The notes under the pieces were generated by a model that was not told where the DNA came from, did no database searches, and worked only from the letters and a program-made list of their open reading frames with translations. From Pseudokordiimonas caeni (GTDB lineage Bacteria; Pseudomonadota; Alphaproteobacteria; Sphingomonadales; Kordiimonadaceae), in assembly GCF_026719705.1 (NCBI RefSeq), contig NZ_JAPPRR010000001.1, positions 496,001 through 560,000 on the forward strand: a stretch of 64,000 bases of DNA, written 5' to 3'. Positions 53,828 through 63,288 of the stretch are shown here, in pieces (the first letter of the stretch is position 1; each line of letters opens with the position of its first letter). Made by a program: the position numbers and the translations under genes.

Positions 53828-54346
53828 GTGAGCGATAAAAAAGACAAGCCGGAGCCGAAGCAACGCCGTCGCATGAAGATGGCGAAGGCCGCCGATGTGG
53901 CCGCACCGCTTGTGGACCGCGCCGTCCGCCGGCAGGGCTTCGCGAGTGTCGAGGTGGTGCGTCGCTGGGGGCAGATCGTCGGGGTGGAGCTTGCCGCTGC
54001 CACGCTGCCGCAAGCCCTGAAATTCCGGCGCGGCGAACGCACCGGCGGCACGCTTGTGGTGCGCTGCCCGTCTGCCTTCGCGCCCCTGATGACCCATCAG
54101 GCGCACCGGGTGATCGAGGCGGTGAACGCCTATTTCGGCTTTCAGGCGGTGGCTGCACTGGAAGTGGTGCAGGGGCCACTGCCCGCGCGCTACCAGCGCC
54201 GCTATGAAAAGCCGGTGCCGCCGTCCGCCGAAACGGTGGCGGGGGTTGACCGGCTGGTTGGCGGGCGGGAGGCAAGCCCCCTGCGGGCCGCACTTTATGA
54301 ACTGGGCCTTGCGGTCAACACGCCAAAGCCGAAGGCAGGCGGTTGA
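53828..54346 (+). CDS. DUF721 (DciA-like) protein
   Basis: 172-residue basic protein starting at GTG. The DUF721 core 'VVRRWGQIVGVELAAATLPQALKFRR' through 'LTHQAHRVIEAVNAYFG'-type text ('MTHQAHRVIEAVNAYFGFQAVAALEVVQGP') covers about residues 30-125. DUF721 includes DciA, the ancestral DnaB helicase loader; whether this copy has that role is inferred. The N-terminus is Lys/Arg-rich and the C-terminus low in complexity. It lies 84 bases from divergent mutY and near the dsbA-smc genes. Confidence 0.8.
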   Translation: MSDKKDKPEPKQRRRMKMAKAADVAAPLVDRAVRRQGFASVEVVRRWGQIVGVELAAATLPQALKFRRGERTGGTLVVRCPSAFAPLMTHQAHRVIEAVNAYFGFQAVAALEVVQGPLPARYQRRYEKPVPPSAETVAGVDRLVGGREASPLRAALYELGLAVNTPKPKAGG

Positions 54347-54403
54347 CCCTGCGGGCGGCTTGGCGCAACGTGGATGAAGTTGAAGACAAGGGACAAGCGT
54401 AAG

Positions 54404-55012
54404 ATGAAGGCACTTCTCGGGGGCACCCTAATTGCCCTTTTCCTCTCCATCACGGGCCAGGCCGCAGACGTGGCAGCTGCGCCCAAAAGCACTACTGGCG
54501 ACATCATTTATGGTGATCCCAAGGCCGATATCGAGATAATCGAATATGGCTCGCTCACCTGCGCCCACTGTGCGCATTTCGCGAATGATATCCTGCCGGT
54601 CATCAAGGAAAAGTATCTGGATACCGGCAAGGCGCGGCTGCATTACCGGAATATCATCCGCGATCAGGTGGATCTTGCCATTTCCGCTGTGGCCCGCTGC
54701 GGCGACATGGAGCGCAGTCACAAGCTGATGAGCGCCTTCTTCGCCTCACAGGACAAATGGATCCATGTCGGCAGCGAAGCTGCAATGATCGATGCTATTG
54801 CCACGGTGGCGGCGGCCGGAGGCATGGACCGCACCGAGTTCGACCGCTGCGCGGCGGACGCTGACTTGCGCAAAAGCCTTGTGGAGATGACCCAGCGCGG
54901 CGCGCAGCTATATGGCGTGCGGTCAACCCCCACCGTGATCGTGAACGGGATGGTGCTGCCGGACTATTCGGCGGAATCGATTGAAGCAGCCATTGGGCTC
55001 AGCCTCAAGTAG
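54404..55012 (+). CDS. DsbA-like periplasmic thiol oxidoreductase (1)
   Basis: 202-residue thioredoxin-fold protein. Signal peptide ends near 'GQAADVA' (residue about 22). Active site 'CAHC' at Cys53/Cys56; cis-Pro region 'GVRSTPTVIVNG'. Start placed at the ATG 54404, ten codons inside the longest frame. A paralogue follows 128 bases on; the pair belongs to the DsbA/BdbD 'thioredoxin-4' type seen in alphaproteobacteria next to smc. Confidence 0.9.
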   Translation: MKALLGGTLIALFLSITGQAADVAAAPKSTTGDIIYGDPKADIEIIEYGSLTCAHCAHFANDILPVIKEKYLDTGKARLHYRNIIRDQVDLAISAVARCGDMERSHKLMSAFFASQDKWIHVGSEAAMIDAIATVAAAGGMDRTEFDRCAADADLRKSLVEMTQRGAQLYGVRSTPTVIVNGMVLPDYSAESIEAAIGLSLK

Positions 55013-55139
55013 CGGCCCCGCGAAGCCGCTGATGCCAATGGGGATTGACGAAAGGCAACCCTTTCGCGCACGGTTCCGCATTGGCAAAGATCAAGGGGCC
55101 TTCGGGCTGCCAAACCAAAGATAAAAGGACGAGAAAGAC

Positions 55140-55808
55140 ATGAAGCGTTTTCTGGGCGTTGCGGCGATCGCGCTCTCCCTCGCAGCTTGCGGCGACAAGG
55201 CCGAAAAAGGGGCTGCTGACAAGGCGGAAGGGGGCGATTCGGTCGCTGCCAGCGCCGTGACGGCACCGGCCGAGGCCACCGAGGGCACGTGGGGGGCTAT
55301 CGTTTACGGAGACCCGAACGCCCCGGTCGAGATCGTCGAATATGCATCGCTCACCTGCAGCCACTGCGCCTTCTTCACGAACGATATCCTGCCGTCCATC
55401 AAGGAAAAATATGTGGATACCGGCAAGGTGAAAATCACTTACCGGAACTTCGTCATGAATCAGGTGGACCTTGCTGCATCGACCGTGGCGCGTTGTGGCG
55501 ACATGGAAATGACCCACAAACTGATGTCGGCCTTCTTCGAAACGCAGGGCGAATGGGCTCACTTGCAGGATCAGCGCGCCATCCTTGACGCGCTCGCCCG
55601 CACTGCCCGCCGCGCCGGTATGAGCCGCACCGAGTTCGACCGCTGCCTCGCCAACACCGACATGCACAAGCATCTGGTGGAAATGACGCAGGAGGGCAGC
55701 AAGGAATTCGGCGTGAATTCGACGCCGACGCTGTTCGTCAATGGCAAGAAGCTCGACAATTACCTTGGCGAAACGGTTGAAGCAGCTGTCGAGGCAGCGC
55801 TGAAATAA
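55140..55808 (+). CDS. DsbA-like thiol oxidoreductase lipoprotein (2)
   Basis: 222-residue paralogue of the preceding gene. The lipobox 'LSLAAC' (Cys17) makes it a lipoprotein, unlike the first. Low-complexity Ala/Gly/Lys linker of about 30 residues, active site 'CSHC' at Cys73/Cys76, cis-Pro in 'GVNSTPTLFVNG'. The two proteins share 'EYxSLTCxHC' and 'RxQVDLAxSxVARCGDM'-type blocks. A membrane-tethered and a soluble version may divide the work. Confidence 0.9.
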   Translation: MKRFLGVAAIALSLAACGDKAEKGAADKAEGGDSVAASAVTAPAEATEGTWGAIVYGDPNAPVEIVEYASLTCSHCAFFTNDILPSIKEKYVDTGKVKITYRNFVMNQVDLAASTVARCGDMEMTHKLMSAFFETQGEWAHLQDQRAILDALARTARRAGMSRTEFDRCLANTDMHKHLVEMTQEGSKEFGVNSTPTLFVNGKKLDNYLGETVEAAVEAALK

Positions 55809-55817
55809 AGCATTGCG

Positions 55818-55843
55818 GGCCTCGCGTCATTTGGCGCGGGGCC
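55818..55843 (+). terminator. Possible intrinsic terminator after the second dsbA
   Basis: GGCCTCGCG / CGCGGGGCC stem with an 8-base loop and a weak TGTTT tail. Confidence 0.4.
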
Positions 55844-55870
55844 TGTTTCAGGGGGAGGGGCTGCTGGCCC

Positions 55871-58800
55871 ATGCAGTTCACGCGGCTCAGGCTTTCGGGG
55901 TTCAAGTCCTTTGTCGATCCGACCGAGCTTCTGATCGAGCCCGGCCTGACGGGCGTTGTCGGCCCGAACGGCTGCGGCAAATCCAATCTTCTGGAAGCCA
56001 TCCGCTGGGTGATGGGCGAGAACCGCGCCAAATCCTTGCGCGGCTCCGGCATGGACGACGTGATCTTCGCGGGTACCGACCGCCGCTCGCCCCGCAATCT
56101 GGCCGAGGTGACCCTTGTCCTTGAAAACAGGGATAGAAACGGCCCCGCCGGTTTCAATGACGAAGACCTGATCGAGGTCACCCGACGGATCGAACGGGAT
56201 TCGGGCTCCGCTTACCGCATCAATGGCAAGGATGTGCGCCAGAAGGATGTGCAGCTGTTGTTCGCGGACGCCGCGACCGGCGCGCACAGCCCGGCGCTCG
56301 TCAGCCAGGGCCGGATCGGCAACCTGATCAACGCCAAGCCGCAGGACCGTCGCGCGATCCTCGAGGAAGCGGCCGGTATCTCGGGCCTCCATACCCGCCG
56401 CAAGGAAGCCGAACTGCGCCTCAGGGCTGCCGAAGGCAATCTTGTCCGCGTTCAGGATGTGATCCAGGCGATGGAAAGCCAGATCGCGGGACTGAAGCGG
56501 CAAGCCAAGCAGGCGGTACGCTACCGTGAGATTTCGGCCGATATCCGCCGCGCTGAGGGCAGCCTGCTGTTCCTGCGCTGGAAAATGGCAGCGGACGAAG
56601 TGCTGGAACTCGAACGCGCTTTCCGGGCTGCTGAAGCCGAGGTCGCGAACGTTTCGGCTGAGCTTGCCGCCGCCACCGAGCGCAGCGCTGAAAAAGCCGC
56701 CACCTTGCCGGCCCTGCGTGAAGCGGATGCCGTCACTGCGGCGGCCTTGCAGCGTGTGCTGATCGAGCGGGATAACCTCGCGGCCGAACTGCAGCGCCGC
56801 CGCGAAACTGCCGCCACGCTCCGCGCCACGCTTGAGCAGATTGCCGCTGACCGCGCCCGCGAGGAAGTGAATGGGGGCGACGCGACCGAGGCATTGACGC
56901 GCCTGAAGGGCGAACGTGAACGGCTGGAAGCCGCCCGCGACGCTGAAAAGGATGGCGAGGTGGCCGCCCGCGAGGCGCTTGATGCCGCTGCCCGCGCCGC
57001 CAGTGCAGCCGAGGCCGATTATGACAGGGAAAGCGAACGCACGGCCGAAACCCGCGCCCGGAAATCGAGTTTTGAAAGCGACCGGATCGCCATTAACCGC
57101 CGCCGCGAACAGCTGGAAGCCGAATCCGCCCGCGTCGAACGCGAAAAGGAAGCCCTTGCCGCTGACGATGAGACTGCTGCGAGTGTGACTGCTGCCGAAA
57201 AGGCCATCACGGTGGCGGAGGAAGCGCTCGCCAGCCTTTCCCTACGGCTCACCGAGCTTGAAGCAGCCACGCAGGAAGCGCGCACCGCGCGCGGCGAGGC
57301 AGATAGTGCCCGCGCCGAACTTGCCGGCGCCCTGAAAGCACTGACGGCGGAGGTCTCTGGCCTCCGTTCGCTCCTCGCTGAACCAGCAGCCGGGGCAGGG
57401 CGGCCCGTATCGTTCGACCTGAAAGCCGAGCCCGGCTTTGAGGCTGCGCTTGGGGCGGCACTCGGCGAGGAAGCGGAAGCGGGGCTCGATACGGCGGCAG
57501 CTCGCCACTGGCTGGCGGCGCCTGCTTTTTCCAGCATCGATTGGCCGGTGGGCATATCGCCGCTCATGGCGCATGTGTCCGGCCCGGATGTGCTGACCCG
57601 TCGGCTATCGCTCGTAGGACTTCTCGAGGATGAAGCCAGCCTTGGCAATATCGCGGGGCTTGTAGCCTCGCTGAAACCGGGCCAGATGGTCGTGACGAAA
57701 GACGGCCTTCTCGTGCGGGCTGACGGCTTTGTCGTGAAGGCTGGTGCCCCGACCCGCGCAGCGCAGCGGCTGGCGCATGCGAACCGGCTGGCCGAGCTTG
57801 AAAAGGAACTGGCGGCGCGCGAAACCGCGATGGCCGCCGCCGTTCAGGCCGCCGAAGCAGCGATTGCCACACATGAAGCTGCACGGAACGCCGAGCGTAC
57901 CGCCCGCGACGAGCGGCAGGCAGCGGAGAAGGCCCTTGCTGACGCACGCCGCGCCCATATGGCGGCGATGGAAGCGGCGGCCCGCCGTGAAAACCGGTTG
58001 ACGGCACTGACCGACACTGCTGAACGCCTGAAGCGCGAAGCGGCTGATGTGGCAAAGCAGCTTGAGGAAATCGACGCGAAACTTGCGGACCTTCCCGATA
58101 TTGCCGGGCTTGAAGGCGAGCTTGCCTCCCGCCGGTCGCAAGTGGAAGCGCTGAGGGCCGGGCTTGCAGCTGCCCGTGCGACATACGACGGCCTCAGGCG
58201 TGAGGCGGCGGCGCGGGGCGAGCGGCTCCTTTCCATTGCGTCCGAGATGAAGGCATGGGAAAGCCGTGCCGAAGGGGCGATTCGCCAGATTGCCGAGCTT
58301 GGCGAGCGCGCCGAATCCACCAGGGCCCAGCTTGCAGCGGTGGAGGCCGCGCCCGAAGAAATGGCCGCGCGGGAACAGGCATTGATGGACGCCAAGGCGA
58401 GGGCCGAAGCCGCCCGCCACGAAAGTGCCGAGGCGCTTCTGGCCGCCGAACGTGCGCTCGCAGACGAAGACAGGACCCTTCGCAGCGTTCAGGAACGCCA
58501 CGCCGCGGCGCGCGAAGGCATGATCCGGGCCGAAGCAGCGGTCGAGGTGGCCGGTACCAAGCGCAAGGATATCGCACTGCAGATCGGCGAGCGGTTCGAG
58601 TGCGACCCGGCAAGCGTGCTGGAAAAGGTGGGGGCACCGACCTCGGACAGCCTGCCGGACGCGATGGTGATCGAACACCAGTTCGAATCGCTGAAGCGCG
58701 AGCGCGAACGTCTCGGTGCCGTGAACCTGCGCGCGGATGAGGAACTGACAGAAATCGAGGTGCAGATGACGCACCTGAGTGGCGAGCGCGACGATCTCGA

Positions 58801-59338
58801 GGCCGCTATCGCCCGCCTGCGCGGCGCCATCGGCAGCCTGAACCGCGAGGGGCGCGAGCGCCTGCTCGCTGCCTTTGATGTGGTGAACCGGCATTTTGGT
58901 GAATTGTTCGTCACCCTGTTCGGAGGCGGGGCAGCGCATCTGGAACTGACCGAATCCGACGATCCGCTGGAGGCCGGTCTCGAAATTTTCGCGAGCCCGC
59001 CGGGCAAACGCCTGCAGGCGCTGTCGCTTCTCTCGGGCGGCGAGCAGGCGCTGACGGCCCTGTCGCTTATTTTTGCGGTCTTTATCACCAATCCGGCCCC
59101 CATTTGCGTGCTGGATGAGGTTGATGCCCCGCTTGATGACGCGAATGTGGAGCGATTCTGCAATCTTCTTGATGAAATGACGGCGCGTACCAACACCCGC
59201 TTCCTGATCGTGACCCACAATGCGGTTTCGATGGCCCGGATGAACCGGCTTTTCGGCGTGACGATGGCGGAAAGGGGCATTTCGACCCTTGTTTCGGTCG
59301 ATCTTGAGCGCGCGAGCGAGCTTCGTGAAGCGGGATAA
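55871..59338 (+). CDS. smc: Chromosome segregation protein SMC
   Basis: 1155-residue condensin ATPase. Walker A 'GPNGCGKSN' (residues 31-39), coiled-coil arms of Ala/Glu/Arg-rich text, hinge at about 500-640 ('VSFDLKAEPGFEAALGAALG'), then signature 'LSGGEQALTALSL' and Walker B 'PICVLDEVDAPLDD' near the C-terminus. Both head halves and the hinge are intact. ScpA/ScpB are not in view. Confidence 0.97.
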   Translation: MQFTRLRLSGFKSFVDPTELLIEPGLTGVVGPNGCGKSNLLEAIRWVMGENRAKSLRGSGMDDVIFAGTDRRSPRNLAEVTLVLENRDRNGPAGFNDEDLIEVTRRIERDSGSAYRINGKDVRQKDVQLLFADAATGAHSPALVSQGRIGNLINAKPQDRRAILEEAAGISGLHTRRKEAELRLRAAEGNLVRVQDVIQAMESQIAGLKRQAKQAVRYREISADIRRAEGSLLFLRWKMAADEVLELERAFRAAEAEVANVSAELAAATERSAEKAATLPALREADAVTAAALQRVLIERDNLAAELQRRRETAATLRATLEQIAADRAREEVNGGDATEALTRLKGERERLEAARDAEKDGEVAAREALDAAARAASAAEADYDRESERTAETRARKSSFESDRIAINRRREQLEAESARVEREKEALAADDETAASVTAAEKAITVAEEALASLSLRLTELEAATQEARTARGEADSARAELAGALKALTAEVSGLRSLLAEPAAGAGRPVSFDLKAEPGFEAALGAALGEEAEAGLDTAAARHWLAAPAFSSIDWPVGISPLMAHVSGPDVLTRRLSLVGLLEDEASLGNIAGLVASLKPGQMVVTKDGLLVRADGFVVKAGAPTRAAQRLAHANRLAELEKELAARETAMAAAVQAAEAAIATHEAARNAERTARDERQAAEKALADARRAHMAAMEAAARRENRLTALTDTAERLKREAADVAKQLEEIDAKLADLPDIAGLEGELASRRSQVEALRAGLAAARATYDGLRREAAARGERLLSIASEMKAWESRAEGAIRQIAELGERAESTRAQLAAVEAAPEEMAAREQALMDAKARAEAARHESAEALLAAERALADEDRTLRSVQERHAAAREGMIRAEAAVEVAGTKRKDIALQIGERFECDPASVLEKVGAPTSDSLPDAMVIEHQFESLKRERERLGAVNLRADEELTEIEVQMTHLSGERDDLEAAIARLRGAIGSLNREGRERLLAAFDVVNRHFGELFVTLFGGGAAHLELTESDDPLEAGLEIFASPPGKRLQALSLLSGGEQALTALSLIFAVFITNPAPICVLDEVDAPLDDANVERFCNLLDEMTARTNTRFLIVTHNAVSMARMNRLFGVTMAERGISTLVSVDLERASELREAG

Positions 59339-59420
59339 GTGCAGGGACGCGCTGTGAGTTCGTAATGAAATTGAAATGTTTTCCAATGATTTCAATTGGT
59401 TAATACATTTCTAATGCGTC

Positions 59421-59449
59421 TTGACACCGGATATGCCTGCCACTATGTT
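59421..59449 (+). promoter_or_regulatory. Promoter of the Fo ATP synthase operon
   Basis: TTGACA (59421-59426), exactly 17 bases, TATGTT (59444-59449); the region just upstream (59340-59420) is AT-rich. Transcription would begin near 59456, which argues against the earliest atpI starts. Confidence 0.75.
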
Positions 59450-59522
59450 GCAGGCGCCTTCACGGCCTTGTCTCGTTAGGAACAGGGCTGCCGGCAACCC
59501 GTCCGGGAAGGCAGGACGAAAC

Positions 59523-59897
59523 ATGGTCCGGAAGCAGGCCAAGGCTGGCTCATCGGAAGGATGCGAAGACGTGGCTGACGAAGACAAGGATGCCCGCCTT
59601 TCATCGCTCGAGGAACGGCTGAGGAAAGCACGCGGCGACGACCCGGCAGATTCGCAAGGGGACGGCGCGGCACCGGATGGCAGCCGTTCGAACGCCCTTG
59701 GAATTGCCTTCCGTATCGGCGTTGATCTGGTTGTCGGGGCGATTGTCGGTGCCATCATCGGTTATGCGATCGATGGCTGGCTTGAGACAAAACCGCTTTT
59801 CCTGATCGTCTTCCTGATACTCGGGTTTGCAGCAGGTATCCGCAACGTCTTGCGCGAGGCCATCAAGCTGCAGGGGCCGGATGACGGCCATGCGTGA
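59523..59897 (+). CDS. atpI: ATP synthase protein I
   Basis: Small membrane protein that helps assemble the c-ring or Mg2+ supply. 124 residues from the ATG at 59523 (AGGA upstream); a GTG at 59571 would give a more typical 108 residues starting 'ADEDKDARLSSLEERLRKAR'. Two transmembrane helices: 'FRIGVDLVVGAIVGAIIGYAIDG' and 'PLFLIVFLILGFAAGIRNVL'. First gene of atpI-atpB-atpE-atpF'-atpF. Confidence 0.88.
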   Translation: MVRKQAKAGSSEGCEDVADEDKDARLSSLEERLRKARGDDPADSQGDGAAPDGSRSNALGIAFRIGVDLVVGAIVGAIIGYAIDGWLETKPLFLIVFLILGFAAGIRNVLREAIKLQGPDDGHA

Positions 59898-59953
59898 TTT
59901 TATTCTTGGTCCGCGCCCAATTACAGGGTGTGACAAAAACAGGGGCGATACTC

Positions 59954-60703
59954 GTGGCACATAGTCCGCTTGAGCAATTCCAGATCAAACCGATCGCTGA
60001 GTTTTCGATTGGCGGGATCGACGCCTCTTTCACCAACAGCTCGGCATGGATGGTTGCGGTCGTTGTGGCCATTACCTTCTTCCTCGTTGGTGGCATGCGC
60101 AAGGCCGCGCTCGTTCCGGGCCGCTGGCAGGCGATGGTCGAGGTCTTCTACGATTTCGTTGCCGGCATGGTGAAGGAAAACGTCGGCCGTGAAGGCAAGG
60201 CTTACTTCCCCTTCATCTTCACGCTCTTCATGTTCATCCTCGGCTGTAACCTCGCCGGGATGCTGCCCTACAGCTTCACTGTGACGAGCCATATCATTGT
60301 CAACTTCGGCATGGCGATCGTCGTCTTCCTCGGCGTCACGCTGATCGGCTTCATCAAGCACGGCGCCGGCTTCCTGCGCCTCTTCGCCCCTTCGGGCGTG
60401 CCGGTGTGGCTGCTGCCCTTGCTCGTCGTCATCGAAGTGATTTCCTACTGCACCCGCCCGATCAGCCTGTCGGTTCGTCTGTTTGCGAACATGCTTGCCG
60501 GTCACATCATGATGAAGGTCTTCGCGGGCTTTATCATCTCGATGAGCGCTGTCGGCCTCGCCGGCTATCTCGGCGCCGTTGTGCCCTTCACCGTCAACGT
60601 TCTTCTGACGGGCCTCGAAATTCTCGTAGCCTGCCTGCAGGCCTACGTGTTCACCATCCTGACCTGCATCTACCTGAACGACGCAATGCATCCGTCGCAC
60701 TAA
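59954..60703 (+). CDS. atpB: ATP synthase Fo subunit a
   Basis: Integral proton-channel subunit, 249 residues from the GTG at 59954 (AGGGG upstream), the typical length. The essential stator Arg is in 'RLFANMLAGH' (about residue 175); 'GMLPYSFTVTSHIIVNFGMA' and the terminal helix 'ACLQAYVFTILTCIYLNDAMH' are conserved. Confidence 0.96.
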   Translation: MAHSPLEQFQIKPIAEFSIGGIDASFTNSSAWMVAVVVAITFFLVGGMRKAALVPGRWQAMVEVFYDFVAGMVKENVGREGKAYFPFIFTLFMFILGCNLAGMLPYSFTVTSHIIVNFGMAIVVFLGVTLIGFIKHGAGFLRLFAPSGVPVWLLPLLVVIEVISYCTRPISLSVRLFANMLAGHIMMKVFAGFIISMSAVGLAGYLGAVVPFTVNVLLTGLEILVACLQAYVFTILTCIYLNDAMHPSH

Positions 60704-60760
60704 AAGCAGGCCGGAAAACTCGGTTTATCTGACCCTATCCAACTCGAAAAGGAAAACACC

Positions 60761-60985
60761 ATGGAACTCGCAGCAGCAAAGATGATCGGTGCTGGCATCG
60801 CCACCCTCGCTCTCGCCGGTATCGGTATCGGCCTCGGCAACATTTTCGGTAGCTTCCTCGGCGGCGCCCTGCGCAACCCGTCGGCTGCCAAAGGCCAGTT
60901 CACCAACCTGCTGATCGGCTTCGCGCTGACCGAGGCAACCGGCCTCTTCGCGCTCGTGATCGCCTTCCTGATCCTCTTCACCTAA
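60761..60985 (+). CDS. atpE: ATP synthase Fo subunit c
   Basis: 74-residue hairpin of the rotor ring. Polar loop 'RNPSA' at residues 38-42 and ion-binding Glu58 in 'ALTEATGLFAL'; no Na+-type ligand set is visible, so H+ is likely. AAGGA lies 9 bases before the ATG. Confidence 0.97.
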   Translation: MELAAAKMIGAGIATLALAGIGIGLGNIFGSFLGGALRNPSAAKGQFTNLLIGFALTEATGLFALVIAFLILFT

Positions 60986-61108
60986 GAAGATCGGACGCCA
61001 AGGTTGCCGGGGCGCGACGCCGATTGCTGTCGCGCCCTGCCGCATCCTGAACGGATACGGGCACGGCCCCGCATCCCACTGTTGAATATCTAGCCTTTGA
61101 GGCATGTG

Positions 61109-61732
61109 ATGGCGGAAGCTCAAGACGCGCACACCACCGAGACCGAGGCAGCCGTTGCCGCGCCCCAAGAGGCTGTGGCAGACGCACATGACGCCGCAGT
61201 CGAGGCACATACCGAAGTGAGCCAGGAGGGCGGTCTGCCCCAGCTCAATATCGGTACCTATGAAGAGCAGCTCGTATGGCTGTTCCTCACCTTTGTTGTT
61301 CTTTACCTCATCGTATCGCGCATGGCCCTGCCACGTGTGACCAAGGTGCTGGAAGAGCGCGAGGAAAAGATTGCGGCAGACCTTGATGCAGCCGAAGTCC
61401 AGAAGCGTGAAGCTGAAGAAGTGAAGGCCGCTTACGAAGCAGCCCTTGCCGAAGCCCGCGCCAAGGCACAGGCCGTGATGGTGGAAGCCAAGGCTGAAAT
61501 GGCAGCTGAAATCGCCAAGGTGCAAGCCGACCTCGACGCCAAGCTTGGTGAAAAGACTGACGCTGCCGAGAAGCGCATCGCCGCCGCGAAAGCCGAAGCG
61601 ATGGCCTCGATCGAAGGTGTGGCGACGGACGTGACCCGCGAGATCGTCACGAAGCTCGCCGGTGAAGAAGCCGACGACAAGGCTGTGGCTGCCGCCGTCA
61701 AGGCTGCGCTTGAAACCGCGAAAGGGGCTTGA
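61109..61732 (+). CDS. atpF': ATP synthase Fo subunit b'
   Basis: Peripheral-stalk subunit paired with the next gene, as in alphaproteobacteria and cyanobacteria. 207 residues from the ATG at 61109 (GAGG upstream). An acidic Ala/Glu/His-rich N-terminal tail of about 45 residues precedes the single helix 'QLVWLFLTFVVLYLIVSRM', then a long Ala/Glu/Lys coiled coil. The extended N-terminus is unusual for b'. The stop overlaps the region just before the atpF start. Confidence 0.93.
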   Translation: MAEAQDAHTTETEAAVAAPQEAVADAHDAAVEAHTEVSQEGGLPQLNIGTYEEQLVWLFLTFVVLYLIVSRMALPRVTKVLEEREEKIAADLDAAEVQKREAEEVKAAYEAALAEARAKAQAVMVEAKAEMAAEIAKVQADLDAKLGEKTDAAEKRIAAAKAEAMASIEGVATDVTREIVTKLAGEEADDKAVAAAVKAALETAKGA

Positions 61733-61734
61733 TC

Positions 61735-62238
61735 ATGGCTGCTGGTGAACCCTTCTACCTTGATCCGACCTTCTGGGTCGCCGGTTCGTTCGTTGTGTTT
61801 GTCGGCGGCGTGATTTACGCCAAGGCACACAAGAATATCGCGGCTGCCCTCGACGCCCGCTCTGCCGCCATCAAGGCGCAGATCGACGAAGCTGCAGCGC
61901 TCCGCGAAGAAACCGCCAAGCTCTTGTCGGACTTCCAGCGCAAGAAGCGCGATGCCGAGAAAGAAGCTGCCGATATCGTGGCACAGGCCAAGGAAGACGC
62001 GAAACTCCTGATCGCGGAAGCCAAGGCCGACATGAAAGCCATGGTGGAACGCCGCACTGCATCGGCCGAGCTGAAAATCACGCAGGCCGAAGCTGCTGCC
62101 ATCAAGGAAGTGAAAGCTGTGGCCGTGACCGTTGCCGTGGCTGCCGCCACCGACGTGCTGGCGAATGCGCTTAAAGGTGCAGCCGGTGGCAAGGTGATCG
62201 ACGCTGCGATTGGCGATATCGACACGCTGCTGCACTAA
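61735..62238 (+). CDS. atpF: ATP synthase Fo subunit b
   Basis: 167-residue stalk subunit. N-terminal helix 'FYLDPTFWVAGSFVVFVGGVIYAKAHKNIAAAL' and a coiled-coil body. The ATG at 61735 follows AAAGGGG, one base after the atpF' stop. Last gene of the Fo operon; the F1 genes (atpHAGDC) are not in the window, consistent with the split alphaproteobacterial layout. Confidence 0.95.
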   Translation: MAAGEPFYLDPTFWVAGSFVVFVGGVIYAKAHKNIAAALDARSAAIKAQIDEAAALREETAKLLSDFQRKKRDAEKEAADIVAQAKEDAKLLIAEAKADMKAMVERRTASAELKITQAEAAAIKEVKAVAVTVAVAAATDVLANALKGAAGGKVIDAAIGDIDTLLH

Positions 62239-62262
62239 GCGGCACGACACGTGACAAGATTG

Positions 62263-62298
62263 ACGCCCTGGCCGGCTGGCCGGGGCGTTTTCTTTTTT
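62263..62298 (+). terminator. Intrinsic terminator of the Fo operon
   Basis: ACGCCCTGGCC / GGCCGGGGCGT stem (one wobble), 4-base loop, then TTTCTTTTTT. Confidence 0.88.
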
Positions 62299-62361
62299 GG
62301 GCTGGTGGCAAGCGCGGCAAGGGGCTAGAAAACGTTACCAAACTTCCATGACGGACCGCCC

Positions 62362-63285
62362 ATGACCCGCGCAGCCCAAGACCGCCTGATGATCCTTGCC
62401 ACCTTCGCCTCGATGGGCGTGGCGACAACGCTTGTCGTTACCAAGACACTTGTCTGGTGGGCGTCGGGATCGGTTGCCATGCTCGGTTCGATGGCTGACA
62501 GCGCGCTTGACCTGCTGGCCTCCGCCATCACTTTCCTTGCTGTGCGAATGGCAGTGATGCCGCCCGATGAAGATCATCGTTTCGGCCACGGCAAGGCCGA
62601 AGCCATCGCGGGCTTGATCCAGTCCGGCATCATCATGGCCTCGTCTTTCTTCATCCTCATGGAATCATCGGCGCGGCTCTATAACCCGATGCCGGTGCAG
62701 GCGACCGGGCCGGTTATCGCCGTCTCGGTCCTTTCCATCGTCCTGTCGCTCGGCCTTGTGCTGTTCCAGCGCTTTGTAGTGGCGCGCACGCGCTCAATCG
62801 CAGTGGCGGGTGACCATCTCCATTATCAGGGGGACCTGCTGATGAATGCGGCGGTGATTGCCGCCGTGTTGATCGCAGGTACAGGCTTCACGGAAGCCGA
62901 TGGTATTTTCGGTATCCTGATAGCGCTCTATATCGGCCACGGGGCCTATGGGATCGGGCGCAATGCCATCGATATGCTGATGGACCGCGAATTCAGCGAT
63001 GCCGACCGCGAGACGATTTTCAACCTTGTGATGGGCAACCCGGATGTGCGCGGCCTGCACGAGTTGAAGACGCGCCACGCGGGCCGCGACAGCTTCATCC
63101 AGCTTCATATCGAGGTCGACGGCGAGATGACAGTCCGTGAAGGGCATCTGGTGGGCGATGAGATCGAGGCTACGCTCAGCGAAGCTTTCCCGAACGCAGA
63201 GATCCTGATCCATATCGACCCGCCGTCAGAATATTCCGGCCAGCTGACAGCGGCCGAGGTGCCCATGCCAAAGGAGGAAACCTGA
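62362..63285 (+). CDS. Cation diffusion facilitator (FieF/YiiP type)
   Basis: 307-residue Zn/Fe/Cd-H+ antiporter with six helices and a C-terminal cytoplasmic domain. Site A residues fit YiiP shifted by one: Asp46 and Asp50 ('SMADSALDLLAS'), His154 and Asp158 ('DHLHYQGD'). 'DEDHRFGHGKAEAIAGL' is the family mark. Followed by the ArsC-like gene after three bases. Confidence 0.93.
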   Translation: MTRAAQDRLMILATFASMGVATTLVVTKTLVWWASGSVAMLGSMADSALDLLASAITFLAVRMAVMPPDEDHRFGHGKAEAIAGLIQSGIIMASSFFILMESSARLYNPMPVQATGPVIAVSVLSIVLSLGLVLFQRFVVARTRSIAVAGDHLHYQGDLLMNAAVIAAVLIAGTGFTEADGIFGILIALYIGHGAYGIGRNAIDMLMDREFSDADRETIFNLVMGNPDVRGLHELKTRHAGRDSFIQLHIEVDGEMTVREGHLVGDEIEATLSEAFPNAEILIHIDPPSEYSGQLTAAEVPMPKEET

Positions 63286-63288
63286 CCC

